Shown piece after piece: positions 45,760 through 64,000 of a stretch of DNA of 64,000 nt; the stretch's first letter is position 1; every line of letters begins with the position of its first letter. Origin of the DNA: Loripinus fragilis (lineage: Eukaryota; Mollusca; Bivalvia; Lucinida; Lucinidae); assembly GCA_964019695.1 (NCBI GenBank), contig OZ026525.1, positions 67,749,753-67,813,752 on the forward strand. The letters run 5' to 3'. Both the position numbers and the translations under genes were made by a program. The notes under the pieces were generated by a model. It was given only the letters and a program-made list of their open reading frames with translations. It did not search any database and was not told where the DNA came from.

Positions 45760-46760
45760 ATAATTCCTCCACCGATTCATACCAATGCCCTCTCTTTAAT
45801 AAAAGCCCTAAACCCATATTTCATGAGGAAAGATGGTCCTATGATTATAATACCCCCTTTTCACAAAATGAACTGAACACAATGCAATCTCTTTACAGCA
45901 CACCTCTCTATAAGACAGATTTGAATATATAAGGGTCATGCTGCAGCTCCCGAATTTTTTTAACCATTGAATTTTAAAAAGTAATTATAGGAAAATGACC
46001 ATGAAATGGTCATTTTCCTATAATTTCTTTGTAAAATTGTGCCTTCATAACACAATTAACTTGTATCACAGTCCATTCTTATGGATCCCAAACATAGCAT
46101 TATAAAGCGACTGTACTGTTTATAGAGGATCTTACATGAGTGCTCATGTTTTACTGAATTTATTAAATGAGTTGGGGAAAAGTGATAAAATGTCATTTTT
46201 CCAATTATTCCTTTGTAAAATTGTCCCTGTATAGCACGATTCACTTTTTTAACACAGTCTATTCCTATGGATCCCAAAAAATAGCATTATAAAGGGCTGA
46301 TGACTTCCTATATGGTAATTCCTCCACCTGTTCAAATTAATACCCTCCTCTATGATAAAAGCCCTAAACCAATTTTTTTATGAGATGACAAATTTAATAC
46401 CCCTTTTGTACACAGAACAAACTGAATACAATGCTATGATAAAAGCCCTAAGTGAATTTTTTACGAGATGACAAATTTAATACCCCTTTTGTACACTGAA
46501 CAAATTGAAAATAGTACAGTATCTTGAGAACACATCTTACTCTAACAGGAATTTAGATTTATCACTGTTATGTTGTCACGATGTGGCTGCCAAATGTTTT
46601 TACCTCTGAATTTTATAAAGGAATCATAGGAAAATGAGCATGAAATGGTAATTTTCCTTCATGGTCATTTTCCTATAATTTCTTTGTGAAATTGTCCCTT
46701 TATAACATGGTTCACTTATAACATATAGGTTTTTTCCTATTAGAACTGTTTATTAGTTTG
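45760..46760. repeat. Block of mariner-type MITE fragments and local duplications
   Basis: TGATAAAAGCCCTAA and GACAAATTTAATACCCCTTTT occur in tandem (46350-46500, earlier version 45795). CCATTTTCCTATAATT...TTTGTAAAATTGTCCCT and TGGATCCCAAA.ATAGCATTATAAAG recur (46008-46115, 46195-46290). AATGACCATGAAATGGTCATT (45997) is a perfect hairpin. No gene. Confidence 0.65.
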
Positions 46761-47190
46761 CCTATTGCAGGGGCTTACCCTGAACGTTACACAGATTACA
46801 AGCTCTATTAATTTTCCTATTGCCGATCAATGATGCATAGCCCTCCCTGGAATGATCCTCAGAAAACAATCCTTATTATTCTCTTATTGCAAAAAAATAA
46901 ATTAAAAAAATTGTGGCTTTTCCATGCGTAGTAACCAGTACTAGGCCGGGAGGGTTTATGGTTTGTGTGTTTTAATATGAGGGTAGCACTCGAAGGCTCA
47001 AACGCAAGTGGTATATTGCATTGGCTGATCAAAGATGCAAAGCCTTACCCTAAAGCAATACCCAGATAAGGAGCTTTAATAATTTTTCCAAGAAACATAT
47101 GTTGTGGGTTCTTGTTGGAAGCATCTCATTGAGAAAGTTAAGCAAAATTTTGAGCGCCAAAATGTATTTATTTCCTTAACCAGCAATCTA
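46761..47190. other. No recognisable gene
   Basis: AT-rich; AACATATGTTGTGGGTTCTT at 47095 resembles a worn end of the hairpin family that follows. Confidence 0.4.
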
Positions 47191-47262
47191 AACATATGTT
47201 TTAGGTGCTCAATAGAACCGTCTCAATGAAACGGTTCTTTTGAGTACCCACAACATATGTTT
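47191..47262. mobile_element. GGTGCTCAAAAGAACCGTCT hairpin, copy 1
   Basis: AACATATGTTTTAGGTGCTC...AACCGTCTCAATGAAACGGTT...GAGTACCCACAACATATGTT; imperfect palindrome of ~70 bp. Confidence 0.82.
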
Positions 47263-47344
47263 TGGTTGAGAAATAAATGTTTTGGTTGAGAATTAGAAAA
47301 ATAATTTTCAGTTACACACATTTATCTGGAGGCCTGGTGTCTCA

Positions 47345-47811
47345 TTGAGAAGGTTCCAGTCTAAAAAAACCTAACTTGCTATTATGATATTATGCATCTT
47401 GTTAGATTTTAAGATGCTCTCCTTCTCCCATTAAAATATGAGGATACTTATTATTTTCTTTTTAAAACAGGAAACTAAATAGACCGGTTATTTTCTCCAG
47501 CTTAAATCTGAAACCTCACACTATGATTAGTGAGCTTGAGATTTTAAAACACTTATTGATTACAGAAACTTCTCAATTATTCAAATAAATGCCCCTATTA
47601 CATTAATTAAAATATTCAAGCCATATTAATGGAAGAAAAGTGGCCAAATGGCTGCATTACATGAACCTCACCTGCGTATTAGCACATTATCATGGTTATA
47701 ATAATCTAAAATTTTGAAATAAACACCAAAAACCTTCAGCAACACAAGCTACGCAATAAAAGAATTTGAAACCTCAGCAAAGCCTTGACATGACATGAGA
47801 CAGCGCATAAC
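47345..47811. other. No recognisable gene
   Basis: AT-rich sequence without supported exons or clear repeats. Confidence 0.45.
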
Positions 47812-48064
47812 AAAACCAGGCCCTACATTACAAAACTTTTTATGCTCAACTCAGCTGAGCATGAAATTTATCCTGCTCATAAATGTTAAAATGCCAACAA
47901 CTGTTGACATTTTAACAATTATTAGCATGATAAATACAACATCTGAGAGATTTAAAGCAGTGAACTTCTTTATTTGGTGGTATTGTAGTTTTTATGAGCA
48001 GTTGAAATTTTGTGCACAGTTGTGTTGAGCATGAAAAATGTTTTATTACCTTGAGACCAGGTCT
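47812..48064. mobile_element. Uninterrupted foldback element (homologue of 43972-45224)
   Basis: CATGAAATTTATCCTGCTCA+TAAATGTTAAAATGCC continues without a break, where the other copy has a 1-kb insertion at the TA. The ends CCAGGCCCTACATTACAAAA and TTTTATTACCTTGAGACC+AGG are imperfect inverted repeats. Confidence 0.75.
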
Positions 48065-48115
48065 CCAGATAAGAATGCATAATTAAAAACTTATTTTTCA
48101 TATTTTTCAACAAAA

Positions 48116-48180
48116 ACATATGTTGTGGGTGCTCAAAAGAACCGTCTCAATGAGACGGTTCTTTTGAGCACCCAAAAAAC
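48116..48180. mobile_element. GGTGCTCAAAAGAACCGTCT hairpin, copy 2
   Basis: GGGTGCTCAAAAGAACCGTC+TCA and its exact inverse; perfect across 25 bp per arm. Confidence 0.88.
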
Positions 48181-48240
48181 AGGTTAAAACTGATGGATAA
48201 GAAAATATTAACAATTTACGCTCAAAAATTTTGTTTATCT

Positions 48241-48450
48241 TCGCCTGTGCTTCAGGGTTTCTGACAAAGTAAGGCTCAAACCAGTCTACTCAACTACAGA
48301 GTCTAGTTAGAAAATTGAAATAATTTGACTACTATACTTTACATATCGTGAATAACAATGGCGCTGATCAGACTGCGCAGATGCGGAGGCTGGTCTGTGC
48401 CTTTGTTGTTTGCACACCCCGAAGAAGGTTTTCTAGTGTCAAAGCCCATT
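48241..48450. mobile_element. CGAGAAAACCTGTC foldback element, copy 3
   Basis: Internal GCTCAAACCAGTCT.CTCA, GCGCTGATCAGACTGCGCAG and CCTTTGTTGTTTGCACACCC match other copies; ends are worn (GAAGGTTTTCTAGTGTCAAA). Confidence 0.68.
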
Positions 48451-48457
48451 TAATACA

Positions 48458-48600
48458 GTAGAACTTCATTGGCTCAAACTGGGTGTCGACCATAAAAATA
48501 GTTCTAGCCCAGGGTAGTTCCAGCTTTCCAGGGTGGAGTATGACGTATGATGTGTTCAAAAAGTACAGTGTCTAGTAACACAATTTCAAAAATAATTTCA
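48458..48600 (+). repeat. Solo end of a pogo-type MITE
   Basis: TACAGTAGAACTTCATTGGC+TCAAAC resembles the CAGTCGAACTTCG..GGCTCGAAC terminus at 44035, without a partner arm. It lies just 3' of SMIM14. Confidence 0.5.
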
Positions 48601-48656
48601 AGAGCTAGAATAATTGTAGTCTGAACAACATTAACCAAATGATACTGTCTTGAAGA

Positions 48657-48662
48657 TTTATT
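48657..48662 (-). promoter_or_regulatory. SMIM14: Possible SMIM14 polyadenylation signal
   Basis: AATAAA on the minus strand, about 45 nt after the SMIM14 stop codon. Used site not demonstrable from sequence. Confidence 0.5.
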
Positions 48663-48707
48663 CATGGAAAGATTTTAACATCACACCTTCAACTGTCTGC
48701 CCCCTTT

Positions 48708-56974
<8,267 letters not shown>

Positions 56975-57554
56975 TAGAGCTGCAACCATTCACTGAAATG
57001 GTATCGCGATACGTTTTCTGACGATATGCATATCGTATTGTGTATCGCGATACATTTTCTGACGATATGCATATCGTATTGTGAGGTCATCTCACGATAC
57101 GCTAACGATACAGCACTTAGTGTGTTATATATTAGAAATGAATTTTAAAAATATATGTTTTTGTACAAAAGGAATGTTACCATTTTCCCTTTTAGTTGTT
57201 CTGCTTTAATCAGTTAACCCTTTGCCATGCTAAACACTTGATATATCTTCTTCTTTAAAGAATCCAGCTGATCTTAATCTACACAGTTTTCGGCTCTGCT
57301 TGTAAATACATGCTAATAATTGAAAAATTTTAAAAGAATTTGATAAAAACTGGGGAAGAGTGTAGTACATAAAAACATCCAGCATGACAAAGGTTAATAT
57401 TTGAGTACATTTATTTACTTCTCCTAATTTCATAGATCTATGTTGTTTCTTAGGTTCTAAAGTTGTCAAAAATGTATTCTGATACATATCGTATCTTGAG
57501 GCAAATATCGTGATACGTATCGTATCGTGAGGTAACTGTATCGTTGCAGCCCTA
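56975..57554. mobile_element. hAT-type non-autonomous element, 580 bp
   Basis: TAGAGCTGCAACCATT opens and ATCGTTGCAGCCCTA closes it. CTATGCAA (56967-56974) and GTATGCAA (57555-57562) flank, 7 of 8 matching. GTATCGCGATACGTTTTCTG..CGATATGCATATCG is tandemly repeated with a 41-bp period (57001, 57042). The minus-strand frame here (57230-57622) spans the element end and is not a gene. Confidence 0.86.
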
Positions 57555-57947
57555 GTATGCAATAAAGAACATAAGGATGTAATATGTAATATGACTTCCT
57601 CAAGTAGTTCTTCCCATAGCACTTGTCCAACAGGAATTGGGAAGAATTACTCATCCTTTCTAGATTTCACTCATAATAACAAGCGGACAACCCTGCATTA
57701 GACATATGAAAAAGGTTAAGCCATAAAAGCCTAATTAATATATAAAGATATCTGCAGCATTATCAAGCTGAAAAATAATATTTCCAGTATTTGCTACTAA
57801 TAATCAGCCTTATTTTCAATGCCGGTAAATACCAGTAAAGGCCACGGGTAAACATTGGGAGTGGAATTTGCCGCCCAACTTTGATATGTCTAGATAAACA
57901 AAATAATTGGGCGTAAAATTGTGATTATTTTCTAATCCATCAGTTTA
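57555..57947. other. No recognisable gene
   Basis: AT-rich intergenic sequence. Confidence 0.45.
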
Positions 57948-58019
57948 AACATTTGCTTTGGGTGCTCAAAAGAACCGTCTCATTGAGAGGGCTCTTTTGA
58001 GTACCCACAACATATGTTT
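57948..58019. mobile_element. GGTGCTCAAAAGAACCGTCT hairpin, copy 4
   Basis: AACATTTGCTTTGGGTGCTC...CGTCTCATTGAGAGGGCTCT+TTTGAGTACCC; the arms have two mismatches. Confidence 0.82.
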
Positions 58020-58239
58020 CAGCTGAGGAATAGAAACAATCATTTTAATAATGCACTTTTATCTTAAGGCCTGTTTTATATAAATTTTCAACTTTAAAAT
58101 TTTAAACCTTTGTTAGTGACTCACTGTGCACATGGCATCATGCAAGTGAAAATGTTTGACATAGGTTGTCAAGATGTCTGCCCCGCAAATTTTGACAAGA
58201 TTCACTATTAAAGTTGAAGAGATTGTTCTATTTGCTTGC

Positions 58240-58505
58240 TAGGTTTGAAGTTTTATGCCCCAGTCAACAGCCATGGTCAAGTCAAGACAGTCAGTTCATA
58301 TAACCAAACTTTTTTCCTCGGCAAGCTTGACTAAGCATTTAACCAGTACTCTGTGCACATACTCCCGCTTGTAGATGACTACAGTCATTCTTGAATCAGC
58401 AATAAGAGTAGAATGACTGTAGAAATTTTCATAATCAATCTCCGCGAAAGTATGGGGCAGAGCCAGGATCGAAGTCACAACCCCTGGGCCAGCAATTGGA
58501 CTTAT
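58240..58505 (-). mobile_element. tRNA-derived SINE, family 2, copy 3
   Basis: CAGTCAACAGCCATGGTCAA, AACCAAACTTTTTTCCTCGG and TCATAATCAATCTCCGCGAA match the 55-kb copy; the head beyond the box B-like region is diverged. Confidence 0.75.
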
Positions 58506-58909
58506 TTTATTGTGAAGTGGTAGTGTCTTATTTTGGATCACTCATCCTGGATTCTATTCCTAGCTGAGAAAAATGTGTTTAGCATTTTTTCACACATTAC
58601 AACTATTGGAGCATTTTTGGGGTCATTTAACCCAGGTTTTGGGCCTTTTTTAGGGGGGTCAAGGTAGAGAATGAGAATACCATTTTTTGGGGTATACCAT
58701 ATTTTTAAGTAAACAGTAGATGCAGGGGCTGAGCTAGCCCTCAGTAGATGTAGCCGTTTGTTTACTTCGTTAAACTCCGTAACAAGGCCATCAAGTGAGG
58801 TGGCTATAGATTATTAAAGAATGTTTGAAAACTGATTAAAACATGCATAAACTAGAACACATACAATGGCGCGCCATCGCAAGTCCCCAAGCTCTCGAAG
58901 AAATCTAAT
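58506..58909. other. No gene; fragment of the 60-kb palindrome
   Basis: GAGCTAGCCCTCAGTAGATG..TAGCCGTTTGTTTACTTCGT (58728-58790) matches the arm at 60252-60310 in inverse orientation. Confidence 0.5.
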
Positions 58910-59720
58910 GGTAATTGACCCTTTGACCCCATCCCAAGGTCACCAGTTTGATCGTAGGTTAAAATTTTTTCAGTGTATCCTGGTCTACTACTCATCCCCT
59001 TTAATTTGATATGCCACATGACTATGTTTAGAAAATTGAATTTTCGACCCCTCCCCAAGGCCCCACGGGGCAGGGACCAAAAAATTGTGCTGGTGCATGT
59101 GCCATTCATGTGAGTAACACACACCAAATCTGGTTGAATTTCGGGGAAAAAAAAAATTTGACCCCCCAACCTCCCAAGGTACCCCCAAGTCCCCCCCTGG
59201 GCATGACCCAGGCGGTCTAATGAAAATCCCGTCTGATATGTTATATATATTTCATTTGTGAGAAGATACACAAAGTTTGGTTTAAAAATCTTTGAAATTG
59301 ACTTTGTAATTCAGATTTAATGATATTTGAACTTTTGGCCCCTCCCAAAGGCCCCAGGGGGCACGGACCCAAAAAATGGCGCCGGTGCATGTGCCATTCA
59401 TGTAAGTAACTCACACACCAAATCTGGTTGAATTTCGGAATACCCCCCCCCCCCAACCCCCCACAGTACCCCCAAGTCCCACCCCTGGGGCATGAACCAG
59501 GCGACCAAATGAAAATCCCGTCTGATATGTCTTATATCTTTCATGTGTGAGAAGACACACAAAGTTTGTTTAAAAAATCTTTGAAAATGACTTTGTAATT
59601 GAAATTTAATGATATTTAATGATTTTTGACCTTTTGGCCCCTCCCCAGGGCCCCAGGGGGCGGGACCAAAAAAAATTGTGCCGTTGCACGCCCCATTCAT
59701 GTGAGCAACTCACACACCAA
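58910..59720. repeat. Tandem repeat, ~291-301-bp unit, about 2.7 copies
   Basis: CCCCTCCC.AAGGCCCCA.GGGGC, GGTGCATGTGCCATTCATGT+GAGTAAC and ACCAAATCTGGTTGAATTTC repeat at 59048, 59339 and 59640. A GATGGACGGACAGACGCGAT tail (59762) resembles the ends at 40289. Several minus-strand open frames of 66-139 codons cover it, but they repeat with the DNA and are not called. Confidence 0.85.
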
Positions 59721-60194
59721 ATTTGGTTGGAATTCGTCCAATGGTTTAGGAGGCGATAGCGTGATGGACGGACAGACGCGATTGCAATATCCCTGACGCT
59801 TTTTGAAAAAAGCGTGGGGATAATTAAGAAAATACCTGCTGTATTCACCAGATTATGATGTAAAAATTGTCATTTATGTGCTGCCAGACTTGTTTAATGA
59901 AAATAAATACATTTATGGAAAATTTGGTTATCTGCCTTGGTTATCGCGTGATGTGCTCTTTGACAATCTGCCGTCATTTTAGGATTCTGATTAACGCAAT
60001 TAGGGTTAACTTATAAACGCAATTCGCAAAATTCTAACCTAAATATTTGAAATCAGATAAAATGTTCACTTTCTCATCGGTCACTCTGTAACTATGCATA
60101 GTGAACGAATGTGTCGTACTGAATAGGCTGGTAAACGGGACTACCTAGCTCCCTAAAAAATAAAGCCCTTTTCCTCAGATCCCTATACCCCTGG
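59721..60194. other. No recognisable gene
   Basis: Repeat tail then unique AT-rich sequence. Confidence 0.45.
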
Positions 60195-62660
60195 GGGCCC
60201 TTACTGGCCTATTCAGTAAGCAACATTCATTCTCTAAATCATGATGTTACGGAGTTTTAACGAAGTACATGTAAACAAACGGCTATGTGAGGGCTACGTA
60301 GCCCTCAGTAAATGGTAGGGCTGGCTAATCAAAGCTACAATGCTAATCGATAATCGGTCCTTGCATTTCGATATATAACTGATTAGTAATCGCTCAAACT
60401 TGACAGAGGGTCTCAGAACGTTTTGACAACTCTTGCATGGTCAATGACATTGATTTCTCGATCATTTCACTAAAAAACACTAAGTAGCCTGTGTTTAAGT
60501 GTGTTATATATTCAAAAGATAATAGGTTTTAAATTAAAAGTGGCACCTTTGCTCAAAACAAGTTGTCATCCACTCTGTTGGAAGAAAATTGACTTTCTAA
60601 TTGCCAAAGTCCGTAATTAAACTCGCAGTCGGCCATTGTTCTTGTTAATTTCACGTTGTGTGACGTCATACAAAAGGAAGTCAAGTATGCATGACACAAA
60701 CACCTTTGTGTAAAATAAGACCCGATGTAAACGTCGGTAAAATTGAAAGATTCTAAACTCGAATTTAACCGCGGAGAAAACAATTTTTATGCTAGATTAT
60801 TCATCTGATGAATATTTTGTGATTTTGTACTACTTTAAAACAGAGAAGCCCAAGTATAACTTTTTCTTACAATCATTTCTTGAGTTAGCCTGCAGAGTAC
60901 CATATTTGACTACTTCTTTACAGCAATTTATACATTTCTACTGTTTACGACAATGCACTTTAGGGCACTTCCGGTCTAAACAAAAAACAACACGAGGCAA
61001 TTACGCTTGGATTTAAATGAATAATTAGACAGAATATCCATTAAAAGTAACCGATTTTTGAATTTTCATATCGATAATCATTTTTCTTTTGTAATATCAA
61101 CCAATATTTCGATTAATCGTGCCAGCCCTAGTAAATGGCCGTTTGTTTACCAGGTAGAGGAAAGATTTTTATTTATAGATATACTATTAATTTATAGTAC
61201 ATCTATAAATGCATAGAAAAATCGTTCTATATATTTATAGAATCACCAGGTAAAATTGCGTGAAAATCATGCATGTCGAAAACCGCAACGCGATATTTGG
61301 AAGAATGAACATCGATAAGTTAAGTACATACTTATTTTATTAGAAATGCCTATTTTTTGAGAAAACACAATCTACATTAATTGTCACCATCAATGCAGGC
61401 TACAAGCCCTTGATTTTGCCCAAACTTGTGAACATTTTATTACTTTATAAGTTTTTATCAGCTTCCACACTTAGGTCCTCCATTTTGAATTTCATTGATC
61501 ACGTGATGAGGCTGGATCTAGACTGGTCAAGTGGTTAACATGACTGGTGGTCGCCAAAATAAAAATACTGACCATAGTAAAACTACGAGGTCAAAAATAG
61601 TATCCTTATAAAGCATCCAAATCTGGTACAATTGTTAACTCTCTGTGGCTCAAACTACCCTATCTTGAACATATTTCATGGTCAAAAACGGTTTTTGAGC
61701 TGAAGAAGTTCTGATGTAAAAGTAAGCAGTCGGCACAATTATTTTGCCAAAAGCCCTTTCAGAATGTTAAAGGATAAGATCAAGTACAGTCTGAGGTTGC
61801 ACATGCAAGCATGGACAATACTGTGACATAACTGTCTAGCTTGCTGTTAAATAATCAATAAGCTCTGAAATACATGTAGTGTTACTTAGCCTGTGCGAGA
61901 ATCGCATTGAACAGGTATAATTAATATATGGCCACGTGCGACATGATCCCAGTAATCTTAGAGTGGGCTCCAGATAAATTGGCTGGGATAAATTCGGATC
62001 CGTTTTAAGTTTAATATTTCTCATTTAAAAGCAGTAAGATGTACATATTTAATTGGACAACTCATGTCCAAAAGGGGCATGTGTCATTTTACACAACCAT
62101 ATTACATTGGCAGTAAGTTGACAGGAGAAAAAAACTCGTTTCTGGAAAAGCATACTTATTTGAGGTCAGCCACAGTATCTAATTAATTGTAAACCAGTCA
62201 ACGAATTTAAAGATGGCGCACAAACAAATTTGAGAAAGGCTCTGTTCCAGAATATCAACAAATTTCCGCTTTTTATAAGCTATTTCAGTAGAAATGACAC
62301 AGTAAAACAGGAAAACTAGCAATCATGCTTTTTGACATGCAGCCTCTTTCGCATTTTACCTATCCTGTGCCAGAATAAACGGTGCAATAGTGTACCGTTA
62401 ACCCTTAACGCATTTGTGAACGCACAATCGGAATGCGGTTTTCATTTAAAACCAATTTAGGGACGATCTTACTGTGAAATCTATAAATCTATAGAACGAT
62501 GTTTCTATGCATTAATAGATGTACTATAAATTTATAGTATATCTATAAATACAAATCTTTCCTCTACCTGTTTACTATGTTAAAACACCGTAACATGGAC
62601 TATGATGTAGAGAAGGAATGTGGCTTACTGAATAGGCTGATAACCGGGACTAAGGGCTAC
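60195..62660. mobile_element. Large composite palindrome, ~2.5 kb
   Basis: Outer arms: CCTATTCAGTAAGCAACATT and ATGTTACGGAGTTTTAAC (60209-60267) pair with 62566-62650. Inner arms: AGGTAGAGGAAAGATTT...TTATAGATATACTAT (61153-61245) pair with 62466-62572. Between them a hairpin (AAACGGCTATGTGAGGGCTA/TAGCCCTCAGTAAATGGCCG) is split by a hAT element. No transposase frame was found. Confidence 0.7.
60316..61130. mobile_element. hAT-type non-autonomous element, 815 bp
   Basis: TAGGGCTGGCTAATC opens and GATTAATCGTGCCAGCCCTA closes it, with exact 8-bp duplications GTAAATGG (60308-60315, 61131-61138). Removing it restores a palindrome arm of the host element. The two short open frames inside (60553-60783 minus, 60789-61016 plus) show no transposase motif. 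Confidence 0.93.
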
Positions 62661-63179
62661 ATAGCAGCCTGAGAGGGGCCCTGTCCTAAAAGGCCCCTAA
62701 ATTATTCTGAATGGGCCTTTTTCAGTTTTTTTATAAGGTAAGTGCATCTGTGTATAGGGAAATGCTGCTGTTTTAATACTTTTCTATGAAAATCCCTCAA
62801 AAAAAGCATTTCTTGTCTGTGAGCCAGAATAATCCCTCTGCCTAGTAGTAATTAGTAAATCGGCAGTGATCAGGTGATCTGTCAGAGTCTGAAGTGAAGT
62901 TCTGACTGTGACCTGCAACTTTGTCAAACAGCTGTGGTTCAGGGCTTTTCAACGGCAAACAAAGGGCATTGCGCTTTTGTTTGAAAGGTTATTGGTCTAC
63001 CTATCTTAAGAGAGGTTGTGAAAGTACCTTTGAAACCTTTTGTAACAAAAAATCTGTTTAACTTTTCGTTTTTTGTTTACAAATAAGGACACGTAATGGC
63101 TTAATCCGGTGTCTGGACAAATTTCGCTCTACTTAAATTATCCACTGAAGCAAACTCCCCAGTAGCGATTACAAGATCT
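62661..63179. other. No recognisable gene
   Basis: Unique sequence. CCTTTTTCAG...AAG|gtaagt near 62716-62740 resembles splice sites but encloses only 12 bases. Confidence 0.4.
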
Positions 63180-63430
63180 TTATTCATTCTCGCGAGACCT
63201 GACGATACTTCATCTAGATCTCTCGCATTTCGCCCTTTGCATCATGGGTAACTAGCGATATTTGGCTAGTCCCGTTCAATTCTCGCACTCCGATAGTGAC
63301 AGAATTAATTGTTATAATAGCAAAAAAGTTACATTTTTGATAGTTTATCATTTCTCATTTAGTCAATATGTTCTGAATGTAAAGCCCTGAGTCATGCAAG
63401 CAATGATTGCATAATATATTTTTAATAAAA
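63180..63430 (+). promoter_or_regulatory. Putative CpG-type promoter
   Basis: Contains TCTCGCGAGA (63188-63197), a palindromic element known from CpG promoters, plus CATCATGGGTAACTAG and a cluster of TCTCGCA/TTCGCC sites. AAAATGGCGGC (YY1-like) spans the putative start at 63431. An ETS-like ACTTCCTG follows at 63490. CpG density is clearly higher than in neighbouring DNA. Direction is inferred from the exon that follows. Confidence 0.5.
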
Positions 63431-63472
63431 ATGGCGGCTCAATCCCAGTGTGCACCGAGCGAAAGGCGACAG
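63431..63472 (+). CDS. Candidate first coding exon, gene continuing right
   Basis: ATGGCGGCTCAATCC begins 14 codons (MAAQSQCAPSERRQ), ending at GACAG|gttagt, a usable donor. The ATG lies in a YY1-type AAAATGGCGGC typical of start regions. A second ATG at 63510 opens 24 codons (MDLYLEFLAHIEARKEAYYK...) before a stop; it could belong to an unspliced or alternative transcript. The protein cannot be identified from so few residues. Confidence 0.42.
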
Positions 63473-63665
63473 GTTAGTTCGTGCTAGCGGACTTCCTGTG
63501 CGACAATGGATCTTTATTTAGAATTTTTGGCCCACATAGAAGCACGCAAAGAGGCATATTATAAAATGGCAGATTGTTAACAAAAGAGAGCGATTAAAAC
63601 GAACAGTTTAATACTATGCAAGAATATACCCACTCCACATTCTCGCACCATCTGTCCGCAATTAA

Positions 63666-63991
63666 AGAGGGTCTGGATTGGGGGAGGGGGGGGGGGGGTC
63701 TGGTATTCACTATTCATTAAAAATTTAGCCCATTATTCATCTCATTAAAATTTTGGGTTATTCATTAAAATAAGACCAATGATTCATTAACAGTAAAAAA
63801 GGTGGCAAAAAAATCTGATTATTCACTATTCATTAATTTTTTTTCTTCAATTCATTAAAAAATAAGATTATTCATTATTTTTTAGGCCCTCAATATTCCG
63901 TGACTATTCATTATCTTTTTGGCTCATTATTCACTATTCATTATAAAAATGGTAATTATTCACTAATCATTATACCCCATCCAGACCCTCT
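63666..63991. mobile_element. TTAA-flanked foldback MITE, 326 bp
   Basis: AGAGGGTCTGGATTGGGG opens and CCCCATCCAGACCCTCT closes it, with TTAA on both sides (63662-63665, 63992-63995). The interior is a TTATTCATTAAAA-type tandem repeat. TTAA duplications are made by piggyBac and Kolobok transposases; which one is not decided here. Confidence 0.85.
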
Positions 63992-64000
63992 TTAAAAGCA

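Noticed and set aside
58852..59700. Minus-strand frames of 66-139 codons
   Set aside because: They follow a ~295-bp tandem repeat and repeat with it; no independent coding signal.

Overview
This is a eukaryotic, AT-rich window with few genes and many repeats. Its makeup is tRNA-derived SINEs, dozens of short palindromic transposons, satellites, and long introns with GT-AG borders. The repeat style and an animal small-membrane-protein gene suggest an invertebrate metazoan, most likely a bivalve mollusc. That assignment is an inference, not a database result. Coordinates were counted by hand and similarities judged by eye.

Secure genes. (1) A complete SMIM14 (C4orf34) orthologue lies on the minus strand in four coding exons (56586-56515, 53871-53823, 52245-52103, 48752-48708). 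They encode 102 residues with matching phases and consensus splice sites. (2) An intact tRNA-Arg(UCG) lies at 9696-9768 on the plus strand with a pol III T-run. Weaker candidates are a plus-strand first exon with a CpG-type promoter at 63180-63472, a plus-strand terminal exon at 12732-12812, and short open frames at 8695-8902, 33056-33244, 37896-38114, 41004-41129 and 50645-50923.

Layout. 1-2 kb: divergent ~185-bp tandem array. 2-14 kb: SINEs, foldback elements and the tRNA. 14.8-27.6 kb: one large satellite with a 41-bp unit (roughly 190 copies), split by a 5033-bp foldback transposon-like element. That element has a 3-bp CTA target duplication, ~530-bp terminal inverted repeats that recur inside it, many copies of a palindrome like GTTACATATGTTAC, and a decayed minus-strand reading frame. 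27.7-48.6 kb: repeat mosaic with MITE families, an AT-palindrome element (33.6-34.3 kb), a 191-bp tandem repeat and several minisatellites. 48.7-56.6 kb: SMIM14, its introns full of SINEs and hairpins. 57-63 kb: two hAT-type elements with 8-bp duplications, one inserted in an arm of a larger palindrome. 63.2-64 kb: putative promoter and first exon, then a TTAA-flanked foldback element.

The most unusual material is the 5-kb nested foldback element in the satellite, and the hairpin families whose arm sequences change between copies yet stay self-complementary. There is no operon-like organisation. The only protein gene I can name with confidence is SMIM14.
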